Numbered from the stretch's first letter, positions 35,422 to 44,799 are shown. The stretch: DNA of 64,000 nt from Streptomyces sp. NBC_00525 (GCF_036346595.1 NZ_CP107834.1:4402001-4466000); one strand, 5' to 3'. Notes: generated by a model not told the origin, from the sequence alone. Numbers and translations: made by a program.

Positions 35422-36774
35422 GTGCAGACCTCCGTACGACCCGAGTGGCTCTCCGAGCCGGCCGACCTGAACGCACTGCCGCCCCGGCTGTGGCCGGCAT
35501 CCGCTGAGCGCGCGGCCGACGGCGTCCTGTCCGTGGGCGGAGTACGGGCGGACGATCTCGCCGCGGAGTTCGGCACTCCGATGTACGTCTTCGACGAGGC
35601 GGACTTCCGGGCCCGGTGCACCGAATTCAGTGAGGTCTTCGACGACTTCGACGTCTACTACGCGGGCAAGGCGTTCCTGTGCAGGCCCGTCGCCAGGATC
35701 TGCGCCGAGCTCGGTCTGCACCTGGACGTGTGCTCCCCGGGCGAGCTGAGGGTCGCGATCTCGGCCGGCTTCCCGGCGGAGCGCATCGTCATGCACGGCA
35801 ACAACAAGTCCGCCGAGGAGCTGTCCGCAGGCCTGCGCCACGGAGTCGGCCGTATCGTGCTCGACTCCTTCGACGAGCTGGAGTCGCTGCGCAAACTGGC
35901 GGCCGAAGCCGGGGTCCGTCCGCAGGTCCTGATCCGGGTCAACGTCGGTGTGCACGCGGACACGCACGCCAATATCGCCACGGCACACGACGACCAGAAG
36001 TTCGGGTTCTCCCTGCGCACCGGTGACGCCTCAGCCGCGGTCGGCGCGGCGCACGGTGCGGACGAACTCGACCTGGTGGGCCTGCACATGCACCTGGGCT
36101 CGCAGATCTTCGGTCTGGACTCGTTCGAGCGGGGGGTGCGACGGGTCATGGAGGTCCGCGCGCGGTTCCTCCGCGAGCACGGAGTGCTCCTGCCGGAGGT
36201 GAGCCTCGGAGGCGGCTTCGCCATCGCCTACCTGGACCACCACCGGCCCACCCCGCCGGCGGAGATCGCCGCAGGACTCAGGGAGTTCACCCGGCGCAGC
36301 TGCGCGGAGCTGGGGACGGAGCCGCCGCGGCTGGCGATAGAGCCGGGCCGGGCCTTGGTCGGCCAGTCGGGCATCACCGTTTACCGCGTCGGCACGGTCA
36401 AGGAGGTCACCGGTCTGCGCACCTTCGTCGCGGTCGACGGCGGGATGAGCGACAACATCCGCCCGGCCCTCTACGACGGGGTCTACACGGGTGTCCTGGC
36501 CGGCCGGAGCTCGGACGCGGGCCCGATGCTCTCCCGCGTGGTCGGCCTGCACTGCGACGCCGGTGATGTCGTGGTCCGCGACGACTACCTGCCCGCCGAC
36601 ACCCGGGTGGGCGACCTGCTCGCGGTGCCGACCACCGGCGCCTACTGCCGGAGCCTGGCGAACAATTTCAATCACACGCCACGCCCGCCCGTGGTCGCCG
36701 TCCGCGACGGCGAAGCCCGGCTGTGGCTGCGCCGGGAAACGTACGACGACCTGCTCGCCCTGGAAGTGGAATGA
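35422..36774 (+). CDS. LysA-like PLP-dependent decarboxylase (paralogue)
   Basis: A 450-residue fold-type III (alanine racemase-like barrel) decarboxylase close to diaminopimelate decarboxylase. PLP lysine is in VYYAGKAFLC (Lys about 83); MHGNNKS, HDDQKFGFSL, GLHMHLGSQIF, AIEPGRALVGQSG and VDGGMSDNIRPALYDG are LysA hallmarks. The substrate loop reads LHCDAGDVVV where LysA usually has CESGD, so Glu is replaced by Asp. GTG 35422 follows GGAG at a seven-base spacing. Placed directly after the Dap pair and before an AlaX-like gene, it may act on Dap or a Dap conjugate, as SbnH does on citryl-Dap, or be a duplicated lysine-pathway enzyme that protects against inhibition. The substrate is not known. 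Confidence 0.82.
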   Translation: MQTSVRPEWLSEPADLNALPPRLWPASAERAADGVLSVGGVRADDLAAEFGTPMYVFDEADFRARCTEFSEVFDDFDVYYAGKAFLCRPVARICAELGLHLDVCSPGELRVAISAGFPAERIVMHGNNKSAEELSAGLRHGVGRIVLDSFDELESLRKLAAEAGVRPQVLIRVNVGVHADTHANIATAHDDQKFGFSLRTGDASAAVGAAHGADELDLVGLHMHLGSQIFGLDSFERGVRRVMEVRARFLREHGVLLPEVSLGGGFAIAYLDHHRPTPPAEIAAGLREFTRRSCAELGTEPPRLAIEPGRALVGQSGITVYRVGTVKEVTGLRTFVAVDGGMSDNIRPALYDGVYTGVLAGRSSDAGPMLSRVVGLHCDAGDVVVRDDYLPADTRVGDLLAVPTTGAYCRSLANNFNHTPRPPVVAVRDGEARLWLRRETYDDLLALEVE

Positions 36775-37664
36775 CTGATCCCGCCTGCTTCTCCGCGACC
36801 GGCTCCACCGCGGTCACCTTTCCCTCCGGCGCGCTGGAGGACAGGGCGGTCGTGCGCCACGTACGCGCCCTCGCCGACGGGTACGGACTGGTCTGCGACA
36901 CCACGCCCTTCCATCCGGAGGACCACAGCTGGCCGGACCAGCCGGGGGACCGGGGAGCCGTCGAGTACGGCGGCCGTGTGCTCCCGGTGGTGGACAGCGT
37001 GATCGGCGCCGCGCACCGGGTCACCGGCGAGCTGCGCGTGGCCGGGGACATCACGGTCCGCCGCGGCGATCCCGACTGGACCTGGCACGTCGTACATGTC
37101 GTCACCGACGAGCCCTGGGACCTGGCCGGCCACGAGGTGCGACTGTCCGTCGATCCGGGGCGGCGGGCCGGTCTGTCGGCCGGCCACACCGGCTGTGAAC
37201 TGGTCGGACCGGCGCTCAACGCGGCCCTGCGCGAGCGGTGGGGCAAGGAGGTGGCGCTCGACTCGCTGGGCGCCCCCGACTTCGACAAGATCGCCATCGT
37301 GAGCTCACGGATCGGCGCCCACGGCAGTGTCGACCGCTACCGGATGAGCAAGTCCCTGCGCCGCAAGGGCTTCGTGGCGGAGGGACTGGCCGGCGAACTC
37401 GGCGACCTGGAGGCCCGGGTCAACGCGCTGCTCGCGCAGTGGGTGGCCGAGGACGTCCCGGTGACGGTGCGTACCGACGGGCCGTCCATCGCCGACCGGC
37501 GGCACTTCGTCTGCGCGGTGCGGCAGGGAACGGTCACGGCGGCCTGCGGCGGCACCCATGTCGCGACCACCGGGGAACTGGGCCGGGTGACCGCACGGTT
37601 GGAACTTGCCGAAGACGGTAAGGAATTGGTGCTTCGTACGTCCATGGGAGAGATGGCGACATGA
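36771..37664 (+). CDS. AlaX-like aminoacyl-tRNA editing domain protein
   Basis: 297 residues resembling free alanyl-tRNA editing proteins, which deacylate wrongly charged tRNA. The N-terminal barrel-like part has DTTPFHPEDHSWPDQPGDRG, comparable to the FYPEGGGQPGDRG of AlaRS/AlaX. The editing core has AGHTGCELVGPALNAAL near residue 138 and AACGGTHVATTGELG near 259. The CxxxH zinc pair is intact, but the HxxxH pair reads HTGCE, so the second His is Glu. It is coupled by ATGA overlaps to the LysA-like gene before and the A-T gene after. Likely role, inferred: clearing tRNA mischarged with Dap or another cluster-made amino acid, that is, self-protection; a biosynthetic hydrolase is possible. Confidence 0.75.
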   Translation: MTDPACFSATGSTAVTFPSGALEDRAVVRHVRALADGYGLVCDTTPFHPEDHSWPDQPGDRGAVEYGGRVLPVVDSVIGAAHRVTGELRVAGDITVRRGDPDWTWHVVHVVTDEPWDLAGHEVRLSVDPGRRAGLSAGHTGCELVGPALNAALRERWGKEVALDSLGAPDFDKIAIVSSRIGAHGSVDRYRMSKSLRRKGFVAEGLAGELGDLEARVNALLAQWVAEDVPVTVRTDGPSIADRRHFVCAVRQGTVTAACGGTHVATTGELGRVTARLELAEDGKELVLRTSMGEMAT

Positions 37665-39418
37665 CCACGCAGACGTTGACGGAGATCTTCGACGAGACTG
37701 CGGCGCGGCACCCGGAGCGTATCGCGGTCCGTGACGAGAGCACTGCGCTGACCTACCGGGAGCTGGCGGACCGGTCGGTCGGCATGGGCCGGCGGCTCCG
37801 CAGGCTCGGAGTCGCCCCGGGCGACCTGGTGGGTATCCACCTCGAGCGCAGGGCCGACCTTTTCGTGGTCCTGCTCGGAGTGCTGCGGACCGGTGCGGCG
37901 TACGTCGCGATCGACAGTCGCTACCCGGACGCGCGCCGCGACCTGATGCTGCGGCTCAGCGGCGTCCAGGTGGTGATCACCGAATCGGACTGGGCGAAAC
38001 GGCTGGACGGGTCCGAGGTCCGGGTGCTGACCCTTCCGTTGCCCGACGTGCCCGCGGCCGAGGAGCCGTTGCCGGCTCCGCGGCCCGAGGACGCCGCGAG
38101 CGTGCTCTTCACCTCCGGTTCCACCGGGACTCCGAAAGCCATTGTGCTGGAGCACCGCAACCTGGTGACCTTCGCCCGCAACCCCGGGCTTCCGGCGCTG
38201 ACCGAGCAGGACAGGACCGGCCAGATATCCAGCCTCTCCTTTGACCTCTTCCACTGGGAGACGTGGAGCAGCTTCGCGGCGGGTGCCGAGGTGTCGGTGC
38301 TCCCGCTGGTGCCGGACCTGCTGGCCGCGGGGTTCGACAAGGAGATCCGACGGCTGGGGATCACCGCGATGTTCGTGCCGACCATGGTCATGGGCCATGT
38401 CACGGACGAACAGCCGGACGCGTTCGCGGCGTTGAGGCTGCTCTTCTTCGGAGGCGACGTGGTCGCGCCCGCGGTCTGCCGGGTCATCCTGGAAGCCGGT
38501 TTCGAGGGCGGTCTCCTCAACCTCTACGGACCCGCGGAGTGCACCACGGCGGTCGTCGCGCACCGGGTTGCCATGGAGGACACCCGCAAGCAGTCCGTGC
38601 CGGTCGGCCGGGCACTCGACCGGGTCGTCGTGGAAGTGCGTGACCCGGACGGGGTGCCGGTGGGGCCCGGAACCTCGGGGGAACTGTTCCTCGGGGGGCC
38701 GCAGGTGGCTCGGGGCTATCTCGGCCGGCCCGATCTGACTGCCGAGCGGTTCTCCCAGCAGGAGGGCCCCCAGGGTGTCACCCGCTTCTACCGGACCGGC
38801 GATCTCGTACGGGTCGGCGAGGACGGCGTCATCGACTTCCTGGGGCGGGCCGACCGGCAGGTGAAGATCCGGGGATACCGGGTCGAACCCGGAGAGGTGG
38901 ACCGGTTCCTCCTCGGTCTCCCCGGTGTCCAGGATGTGGTGGTCACCCCGGTCGGAGAAGGGGTCGACCGGCGGTTGGTCGCCTTCGTGGTCGCCGCGGG
39001 CGGGACGACGCGGCAGGAGCTGCTGACCGCGGCCGAACAGAACCTGCCCCATTTCATGGTGCCCAGCGATGTGCGTCTGGTCGACAGAATTCCAGCCGAT
39101 CAGCACGGAAAGCGGATAGTTTCCGGGCTTCTCGAGGGACTCGCCGCGGACAACACGGGAATCGCAAGTGATGCCGTTCCGGTCGGTGCCGAGGAGGAAT
39201 TCGTCATCAAGCTCTGGGAGGAACTGCTGGGAGTCGATGGAATCAAGGGCTCCGACAGTTTCTTCACCCTGGGAGGGAACTCGCTCCTGGCTTTCCGGGC
39301 GCAGCTGAAGATTGAACGAAGGTTCGGCGTGAAAATCGCCAACGCAGACATTATGAAGGATTCCCCCGCGGCCGAGCTGGCCGCGAGGATCAGAGCTGAG
39401 GGGACGTCCGGGGTCTGA
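37661..39418 (+). CDS. Free-standing NRPS A-T didomain
   Basis: 585 residues: adenylation domain (LFTSGSTGTPKAIV near 150, LNLYGPAECTTA, DRQVKIRGYRVEPGEV, HGKRIV as the A10 Lys) and carrier domain (FFTLGGNSLLAF near 538). The pocket reads DLWFFGLTAK by eye, which I cannot assign; it shares D-L-W with small polar-residue codes. Being the last gene of the Dap cassette makes Dap or a derivative the most economical substrate guess. With no C domain, the loaded carrier must deliver its amino acid to a C domain on another protein, or serve as the site of a tailoring reaction such as hydroxylation or oxidation. Confidence 0.92.
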   Translation: MTTQTLTEIFDETAARHPERIAVRDESTALTYRELADRSVGMGRRLRRLGVAPGDLVGIHLERRADLFVVLLGVLRTGAAYVAIDSRYPDARRDLMLRLSGVQVVITESDWAKRLDGSEVRVLTLPLPDVPAAEEPLPAPRPEDAASVLFTSGSTGTPKAIVLEHRNLVTFARNPGLPALTEQDRTGQISSLSFDLFHWETWSSFAAGAEVSVLPLVPDLLAAGFDKEIRRLGITAMFVPTMVMGHVTDEQPDAFAALRLLFFGGDVVAPAVCRVILEAGFEGGLLNLYGPAECTTAVVAHRVAMEDTRKQSVPVGRALDRVVVEVRDPDGVPVGPGTSGELFLGGPQVARGYLGRPDLTAERFSQQEGPQGVTRFYRTGDLVRVGEDGVIDFLGRADRQVKIRGYRVEPGEVDRFLLGLPGVQDVVVTPVGEGVDRRLVAFVVAAGGTTRQELLTAAEQNLPHFMVPSDVRLVDRIPADQHGKRIVSGLLEGLAADNTGIASDAVPVGAEEEFVIKLWEELLGVDGIKGSDSFFTLGGNSLLAFRAQLKIERRFGVKIANADIMKDSPAAELAARIRAEGTSGV

Positions 39419-39434
39419 GGGGCGGCCCCGCGGT

Positions 39435-39467
39435 CGGGGGCGGGCGCCGAGCCGGCACCCGCCCCCG
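39435..39467. terminator. Hairpin terminator between convergent A-T and acyl-CoA dehydrogenase genes
   Basis: A 14-bp stem with one mismatch (39435-39448 with 39454-39467) and loop GAGCC sits between the stop of the A-T gene (39418) and that of the convergent gene (39471). It would end the 30-kb first operon. Confidence 0.75.
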
Positions 39468-39470
39468 GCA

Positions 39471-40643
39471 TCAGGCTCGGTCGAGCAGGTCCTCGCCGTT
39501 CAGCAGCAGCTCGGTGTTGACCGCGTTGATCTTGTCATTGGAGATCATGACCCGTCCCGAGTAGAGGTCGCGCAAGTGGCGAGCGATCGAGAAGCCGCCC
39601 TCCTCCGAGTAGCCGGCCATGCCACAGACCTCGAGTGCCTGCGCGGCCACCCGGACCGTCTCCTCCGAGGCGGACAGCTTCAGTGCGTTGGACTGCATGG
39701 TGAGATCGCGAGGGAAAGCGTCTGCCTGCGCGTTCCGTGCGAAGTCCGCGGCGAAGCCCCGGACTTCCGACCGCAGCATCGTCAGGGTGGCGTGCATGCG
39801 TCCCAGACGGGGGTCCGGGGCGAAGGTGCCGCCGGCGCGGGCCGCCTTCGCCTGGGAGAACCGTACGGCGCGACGGAAGGCGTCGGTGGCTATCCCGGCC
39901 CAGACGGCGGCCCACAGGAGGTGTGAGAGCGGGACCATGATGTTCGCCGCGATCACGCTGAAGGGTTCCGCCAGCACCTGGCCGCTGGGGACGACGGCCT
40001 GGAGGTGTTGCGGTGCGCTGCACGTGCCGCGCATGCCGAGGGTGTTCCACGGGCCGGTGCGCCGCAGTCGGGCCTGCTTCGCGAGCACCAGCACGAGGAC
40101 CTGCTCGTCGGATGCGGCCTGCTGGTCACGCCGGGCCGTGACGAGCAGACTGTCCGCCTGCTCGCCGTACGAGACCGTTGTGGCGTGCTTCTCCAGCAGG
40201 TGGTCCTCACCCACCTGGACCAGAGCGGCCCTGCTCGTCCGGAGGTTCCCACCGATACCGGCTTCGGAGGTGACGGAGGCGATCAGATGCTGCTCGGTGG
40301 CCGCCGTACGCAGATAGTCCGCGATGACCGGTCGGCTCTCCGCCCCCATGGCCAGGCAGACGAGCTGGATCTGATGCATCACCCAGATCATGCCGGTCGA
40401 GCCGCAGTGTCCGCCGATCCGCATGGCGAGCTCCGTCAGCTCCGCCGCCGTCAGGCCGGCTCCGCCGTAGGCGGCCGGGGCCGCGGCGGAGAGCAACCCG
40501 GCGTTCTTCAGCGCGTCGATTCCCTGGTGGGGGAACTCGGCCGCGCGGTCAGCCGCGTCACCGCTGCCCGACAGCGCTTCGCGCAGGGCACCGATGCGGG
40601 CGAGGGCCTCGGCGGCTGTAGCGGGGGCAGCTGCGTTGGTCAT
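39471..40643 (-). CDS. Acyl-CoA dehydrogenase-like flavoprotein
   Basis: 390 residues with the acyl-CoA dehydrogenase fold: N-terminal helices with LLSAAAPAAYGGAGLTAAEL, the middle beta-domain with IASVTSEAGIGGN and TLGMRGTCS, and C-terminal helices ending QALEVCGMAGYSEEGG and LRDLYSGRVMISNDKINAVN. The segment where many ACADs carry YEGTSEI, with the catalytic Glu, reads YSGRVMISND, so normal alpha,beta-dehydrogenation is uncertain. Cluster-borne relatives act as carrier-bound desaturases or flavin-dependent hydroxylases/N-oxidases. The ATG at 40643 follows GGAGG. It is the only minus-strand gene in the middle of the cluster, divergent from the second operon. Confidence 0.85.
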   Translation of the reverse strand: MTNAAAPATAAEALARIGALREALSGSGDAADRAAEFPHQGIDALKNAGLLSAAAPAAYGGAGLTAAELTELAMRIGGHCGSTGMIWVMHQIQLVCLAMGAESRPVIADYLRTAATEQHLIASVTSEAGIGGNLRTSRAALVQVGEDHLLEKHATTVSYGEQADSLLVTARRDQQAASDEQVLVLVLAKQARLRRTGPWNTLGMRGTCSAPQHLQAVVPSGQVLAEPFSVIAANIMVPLSHLLWAAVWAGIATDAFRRAVRFSQAKAARAGGTFAPDPRLGRMHATLTMLRSEVRGFAADFARNAQADAFPRDLTMQSNALKLSASEETVRVAAQALEVCGMAGYSEEGGFSIARHLRDLYSGRVMISNDKINAVNTELLLNGEDLLDRA

Positions 40644-41329
40644 GAGGGGACCTCCAGGCTGTGTGCGTGTTACGGCGCTCAATGGGGCCACGCGGCGCAC
40701 GGCGGCCCGGCGCGGGGTGGCCCGCGCGGCGCGGAACGACAGGGAATGGACGAACGTCAGGCCTTGGGCTCGCTGGCCCCCGGAAGACGGGCGGTGTGAG
40801 AGCGGCAGACGGCAGTGGGGCGGTGCCGACGGCGATCCCGCTTCCCGCGGTCCGAGTTGGGGTGCACCTTACGTCACCCGTCTGTTTTGCCTGAGCTACA
40901 TGATACGCCCTTCACAAAGCGAGGGACCGGCCGAAGCGAATACTGTCCCTCGCCGCCCTCGCATGCGCCGGAACGACAGACTGATAACAGCTCGGAAACC
41001 GGGACCCATTCCGGACGAAGTGCCCGCAATTAGCGATGAGCACTCCCAAGGGACGTGAACGGACCCTGGGGCGCCGTCATTTGAATGGTTGACAGAAGAA
41101 TGGTGAGCCTGTTCCATTGCGTCGGATACGTCATGTCGAGCGGCTTCGGATGCCCGCCCGGCTCTGGGCGGCTCTCCCGCCCTCACGCAACGCAACAACC
41201 ATGGTCAGCTTCCGGCGCCGAGCTGTTCCATCGATCCAGGGCAGAGATTCGGCTCGCGAGGGAGTAGCCAGTGGTGAACGGTCGAGTGACCTGGCGGGTG
41301 CCGGGCGTGACTGACCGGCAGGTGTGCGG
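40644..41329. promoter_or_regulatory. Divergent control region for the second operon and the dehydrogenase gene
   Basis: A 686-bp gene-free region. A TTGACA at 41089-41094 is the best -35 for the + operon, with a poor -10 (TTCCAT) after 17 bp; a rough dyad AATGG..ACAG / CTGT..CCATT surrounds it. A perfect 9-bp inverted repeat (40919-40927 with 40945-40953, 17-base loop) lies near the middle and could be an operator or attenuator. No iron-box-like sequence was seen. Short frames on both strands have no family features. Confidence 0.45.
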
Positions 41330-43042
41330 ATGAGGCGACGGATCCATCTGTTCCTGTCCTACCTGGCACCGAACTGGCGAACCGCGGTATTCCTGCTGCT
41401 GCTTCTGTTCACCGAGGTCGGGCTGTCCCTCTGGAATCCGCAATTGCTCGGCCGCTTCATCGACCGGGCCGTGGACGGTGCCGAGGTGGACGCTCTGGTA
41501 CACATTGCCCTGCTTTTCATGGGACTCACTGTCGCCCACCAGATCGTCGTGTCGCTCGCCGGCTACTTCGCCGAGGACCTCGGCTGGCGAGCGACCAACC
41601 GGATGCGGATGGACCTCACCGAACACTGCCTCGATCTCGACCTGGGCTTCCACAAGGAGAAGACTCCCGGAGAGCTGATCCAGCGAGTCGACGGCGACGT
41701 GGCCACGCTGGCCCAGTTCTTCTCGACGTTCACCTTCCAGATCTTCGCCAACGTGCTGCTGTCGCTGGGGATCCTGGCGATCAGCTTTGAGGTGGACTGG
41801 CGACTGGGTCTGGTCCTCCTGGCCTTCTCCGTCATGGTGATTCCGGTGCTGCGCCGCACCCAGCGCGTGGCCTCGCCCTACTTCCACCGGCTGCGGCAGG
41901 ACAACGCCGACATCGCCGGTTTCCTGGAGGAGCGGGTCATGGCGACGGAGGACATCAAGGCCAATGGAAGCGACGCCTGGACCAAGGGGCGGCTCGATGG
42001 GCTGCTGGAACGCCTGCGGCGCACCATGCGGGCCGAGAGCATCGCCTTCCGTGCCTCGTCCAGCGCCCTGGAGCTCAGCGTCGCGGGTGCCACAGCGGCC
42101 ATCCTGGTGGTCAGCGCGATGCTGTTGCGCGGAGGCGGCATCACGATCGGCACGGTCTACGTGAGCTACTTCTACGCCAGCCTGCTCAGCCTTACCCTGT
42201 ACCGCATTTCCAACCGCATCGACGGCCTGCAGACCGCGATGGCCGGCATGGACCGGATCGCCGAACTCTCCGACCGTGAGTCCGCGGTGCCGGACACCGG
42301 CCGGGGCGCCCTGCCGGACGGCCCGCTCTCCCTCACCTTCGACGACGTGGACTTCGCCTACGTCGACGGCCGCCCGATCCTGCGCCGGGTCGGCTTCGAG
42401 GTGCCCGCCGGCGAGACGCTGGGCCTGCTCGGGCGGACCGGCAGCGGGAAGACCACGATCGGCCGGCTGCTTCACCGCGGCATGGACCCACAGGCGGGGG
42501 CGGTTCGGCTGGGAGGTGTGGACATCCGCACGGTGCCGCTCTCGGAACTCCGTGCCCGTATCGGTGTGGTCACCCAGGACGTGCATGTGCTGAACGCTTC
42601 CGTCCGGGACAACATCACGCTCTTCGACCCGGACGTCCCCGACGAGCGGATCGACGCGGCGGTCACGGCCCTGGGCATGCGGGAATGGCTGGACGCGCTA
42701 CCGGAAGGCATGGACACCAGGATCAGCGCCGGGGAGCTCTCCGCGGGACAGGCGCAACTGCTGACCTTCGCACGGGCCTTCCTGCGCGACCCCGACGTGA
42801 TCCTGCTGGATGAGGCGTCGTCCCGGCTGGATCCGGCGACCGAGCGCATCGTCGGGGTCGCGGTGCGCGAACTCCTGCGGGACCGTACCGCGATCGTCAT
42901 CGCCCACCACATGGAGACGGTCGGCCAGTTGGACCACATCGCGGTTCTGGACACTGGAGAAGTCGTCGAGTTCGGCCCGCGCGGCGAACTCGCCGGCGAC
43001 ACGGACTCCCGGTTCTCGGCTCTGCTGGGGGGTGCCTCATGA
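41330..43042 (+). CDS. ABC exporter subunit 1 (TMD-NBD)
   Basis: 570 residues. The N-terminal half has six hydrophobic segments in the ABC type I exporter pattern, starting with TAVFLLLLLFTEVGLSLW. The nucleotide-binding half has Walker A GLLGRTGSGKTTIGRLL, Q-loop VVTQDVHVLN, signature ELSAGQAQLLTFARA, Walker B VILLDEASSRLDPATER and H-loop VIAHH, all intact apart from Ala for Gly in LSGGQ. The ATG at 41330 was chosen; a GTG six bases upstream is in frame. The 4-bp overlap with the next transporter gene indicates a heterodimer. Its most likely role is export of the peptide product or intermediates. Confidence 0.93.
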   Translation: MRRRIHLFLSYLAPNWRTAVFLLLLLFTEVGLSLWNPQLLGRFIDRAVDGAEVDALVHIALLFMGLTVAHQIVVSLAGYFAEDLGWRATNRMRMDLTEHCLDLDLGFHKEKTPGELIQRVDGDVATLAQFFSTFTFQIFANVLLSLGILAISFEVDWRLGLVLLAFSVMVIPVLRRTQRVASPYFHRLRQDNADIAGFLEERVMATEDIKANGSDAWTKGRLDGLLERLRRTMRAESIAFRASSSALELSVAGATAAILVVSAMLLRGGGITIGTVYVSYFYASLLSLTLYRISNRIDGLQTAMAGMDRIAELSDRESAVPDTGRGALPDGPLSLTFDDVDFAYVDGRPILRRVGFEVPAGETLGLLGRTGSGKTTIGRLLHRGMDPQAGAVRLGGVDIRTVPLSELRARIGVVTQDVHVLNASVRDNITLFDPDVPDERIDAAVTALGMREWLDALPEGMDTRISAGELSAGQAQLLTFARAFLRDPDVILLDEASSRLDPATERIVGVAVRELLRDRTAIVIAHHMETVGQLDHIAVLDTGEVVEFGPRGELAGDTDSRFSALLGGAS

Positions 43043-44799
43043 GTGCGGTACGAGTCTTCTGGCAGATCGCCCGGTGTGCACCCGGTCCCTTCTCGGCCAA
43101 CCTGTTGCTGCAACTGCTGCGCAGCGTCTTCCCGTTGGTCCCCGGCTTCGTGGTCCGGGAGGTTCTGAACCGGCTGAGCGACGGTGGAAGCCTGTCCACC
43201 GGCTTCTGGGTACTGATCGCGATCCTGGTCGGCGCCGCGCTGGCCCGCGTCGTCGCGCTGCTGTTCTCCGTGGCCTTCGACGGGATCTGTGAGGCCGTCG
43301 GCATCGCACGGCTGATGCGCAGCGGCTTCGCGCGGGTACTGGCCAAGCCGGGCGCGGAACGGCTGAAGCACCCCACCGGCGACGTCGTCTCCCGGCTCAC
43401 CGATGACACCACCACGGTGTCCGGCACGGTCGTCTACACGCTCATGGTGGCCGGAGCGGCGGTGCAGGCCCTGATCGCCATCGCCATCATGCTCGCCGTG
43501 GACCCGCTGATCACCGTGGTGGTCTGTGTCCCGCTCATCGTGGCCGGCTTCCTGATCAACATGGCCAGCAAGAAGATCAAGCACTACCACCGGCAGGGCC
43601 GGGCGGCGGCCGGCGACGTCAGCGCCTTCCTCGGTGATGTCTTCAACAGCATTCAGGCCATTCAGCTGGCGGGCGCGAAACCGCACGTGCTGGCCCGGTT
43701 CACCCGGATCAACGACATACGACGCCGCCGGAGCGTGCAGAGCCGCCTGTTCACAGACGTCTTCCTCGGCGCGGTCTGGAACAACACCACCGCCATCGCC
43801 ACCGGGCTCGTGCTCGTGCTGGCGGCCACACACCTGCACGACGGCACCATGCAGGTCGGTGACCTCGCCCTGTTCATCGTCTACGTCGGCTGGGTCACCG
43901 ACTTCACCTCGCTGTTCAGCCAGAACCTCGCCCTGGTGGTCCAGTCCGAGGCCTCGCTCCAGCGGATCGACGACGCCATGCCCGGCACGGTGAGCGACCT
44001 GGCCGACCCCGTCGCGACGCCGGCTGCTCCCGCGCGCTCCAGCCTGGACACCCTCCGGGTGCGCGGCCTCGGCTACCGGCATCCGGAATCCGGCCGCGGC
44101 GTCACGGACGTCAGTTTCGACATCGGCGCGGGCGAGTTCGTCGTCGTCACCGGCCGGGTGGGCGCGGGCAAGTCCACCCTGCTGCGCGGAGTCCTCGGAC
44201 TACTGCCCCGTACGAGCGGCCAGGTGTACTGGAACGGCGAGGAAGTCAGCGAACTCGTACCGCCGCTGGCCGCCTACACGCCCCAGGTCCCGCGGCTGAC
44301 CAGTGACTCGGTGCGGACGAATGTCCTCGTCGGCCACGAGGCGGACGAGGCCGGTGTTCTGCGCGCCCTGACCACTGCGGTCTTCGACAGCGACCTGGCC
44401 ACCCTGGACGAGGGCCTCGACACGACGGTCGGGCCACGGGGGACCAAGCTCTCCGGCGGGCAGGTGCAGCGCGTCGCCGCTGCCCGGATGCTCGTCCGGG
44501 ACACGGAACTGCTGGTCTTCGACGACATTTCGAGCGCGCTGGACGTCACCACGGAACGGGAACTGTGGAAGCGGCTCCTCGAGGACGGGAAGCGGCGCAG
44601 CTGCCTCGCCGTCTCGCACCGCCGGGCCGCGTTCGAGCGGGCGGACCGCATCATCGTGCTGAAGGACGGCACGGTGGAGGCGGTCGGCACACTCACCGAA
44701 CTACTGGACTCCAGCGCCGAGATGAGGAACTTGTGGAGCGGCACAGCCGGTGAGCGGACCGGAGTGAAGGCCGTAGAGGCGGAAGGAAGCACAACGTGA
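43039..44799 (+). CDS. ABC exporter subunit 2 (TMD-NBD, degenerate Walker B)
   Basis: 586 residues: six hydrophobic segments, then an NBD with Walker A VTGRVGAGKSTLLRG, Q-loop YTPQVPRL, intact signature KLSGGQVQRVAAARM, H-loop AVSHRR and Walker B LLVFDDISSALDV, where Asp replaces the catalytic Glu. With the partner's intact Glu and altered signature, the dimer should have one canonical and one degenerate ATP site, the arrangement known from heterodimeric exporters such as TM287/288 and BmrCD. It overlaps both neighbouring genes by 4 bp. Confidence 0.93.
   Translation: MSAVRVFWQIARCAPGPFSANLLLQLLRSVFPLVPGFVVREVLNRLSDGGSLSTGFWVLIAILVGAALARVVALLFSVAFDGICEAVGIARLMRSGFARVLAKPGAERLKHPTGDVVSRLTDDTTTVSGTVVYTLMVAGAAVQALIAIAIMLAVDPLITVVVCVPLIVAGFLINMASKKIKHYHRQGRAAAGDVSAFLGDVFNSIQAIQLAGAKPHVLARFTRINDIRRRRSVQSRLFTDVFLGAVWNNTTAIATGLVLVLAATHLHDGTMQVGDLALFIVYVGWVTDFTSLFSQNLALVVQSEASLQRIDDAMPGTVSDLADPVATPAAPARSSLDTLRVRGLGYRHPESGRGVTDVSFDIGAGEFVVVTGRVGAGKSTLLRGVLGLLPRTSGQVYWNGEEVSELVPPLAAYTPQVPRLTSDSVRTNVLVGHEADEAGVLRALTTAVFDSDLATLDEGLDTTVGPRGTKLSGGQVQRVAAARMLVRDTELLVFDDISSALDVTTERELWKRLLEDGKRRSCLAVSHRRAAFERADRIIVLKDGTVEAVGTLTELLDSSAEMRNLWSGTAGERTGVKAVEAEGSTT

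Noticed and set aside
36771..37664. Diaminopimelate epimerase (DapF) beside the LysA-like gene
   Set aside because: First idea from context only. The sequence lacks the DapF cysteine motifs and instead shows FHPEDHSWPDQPGDRG and CGGTHVATTGELG of AlaX-type editing proteins.
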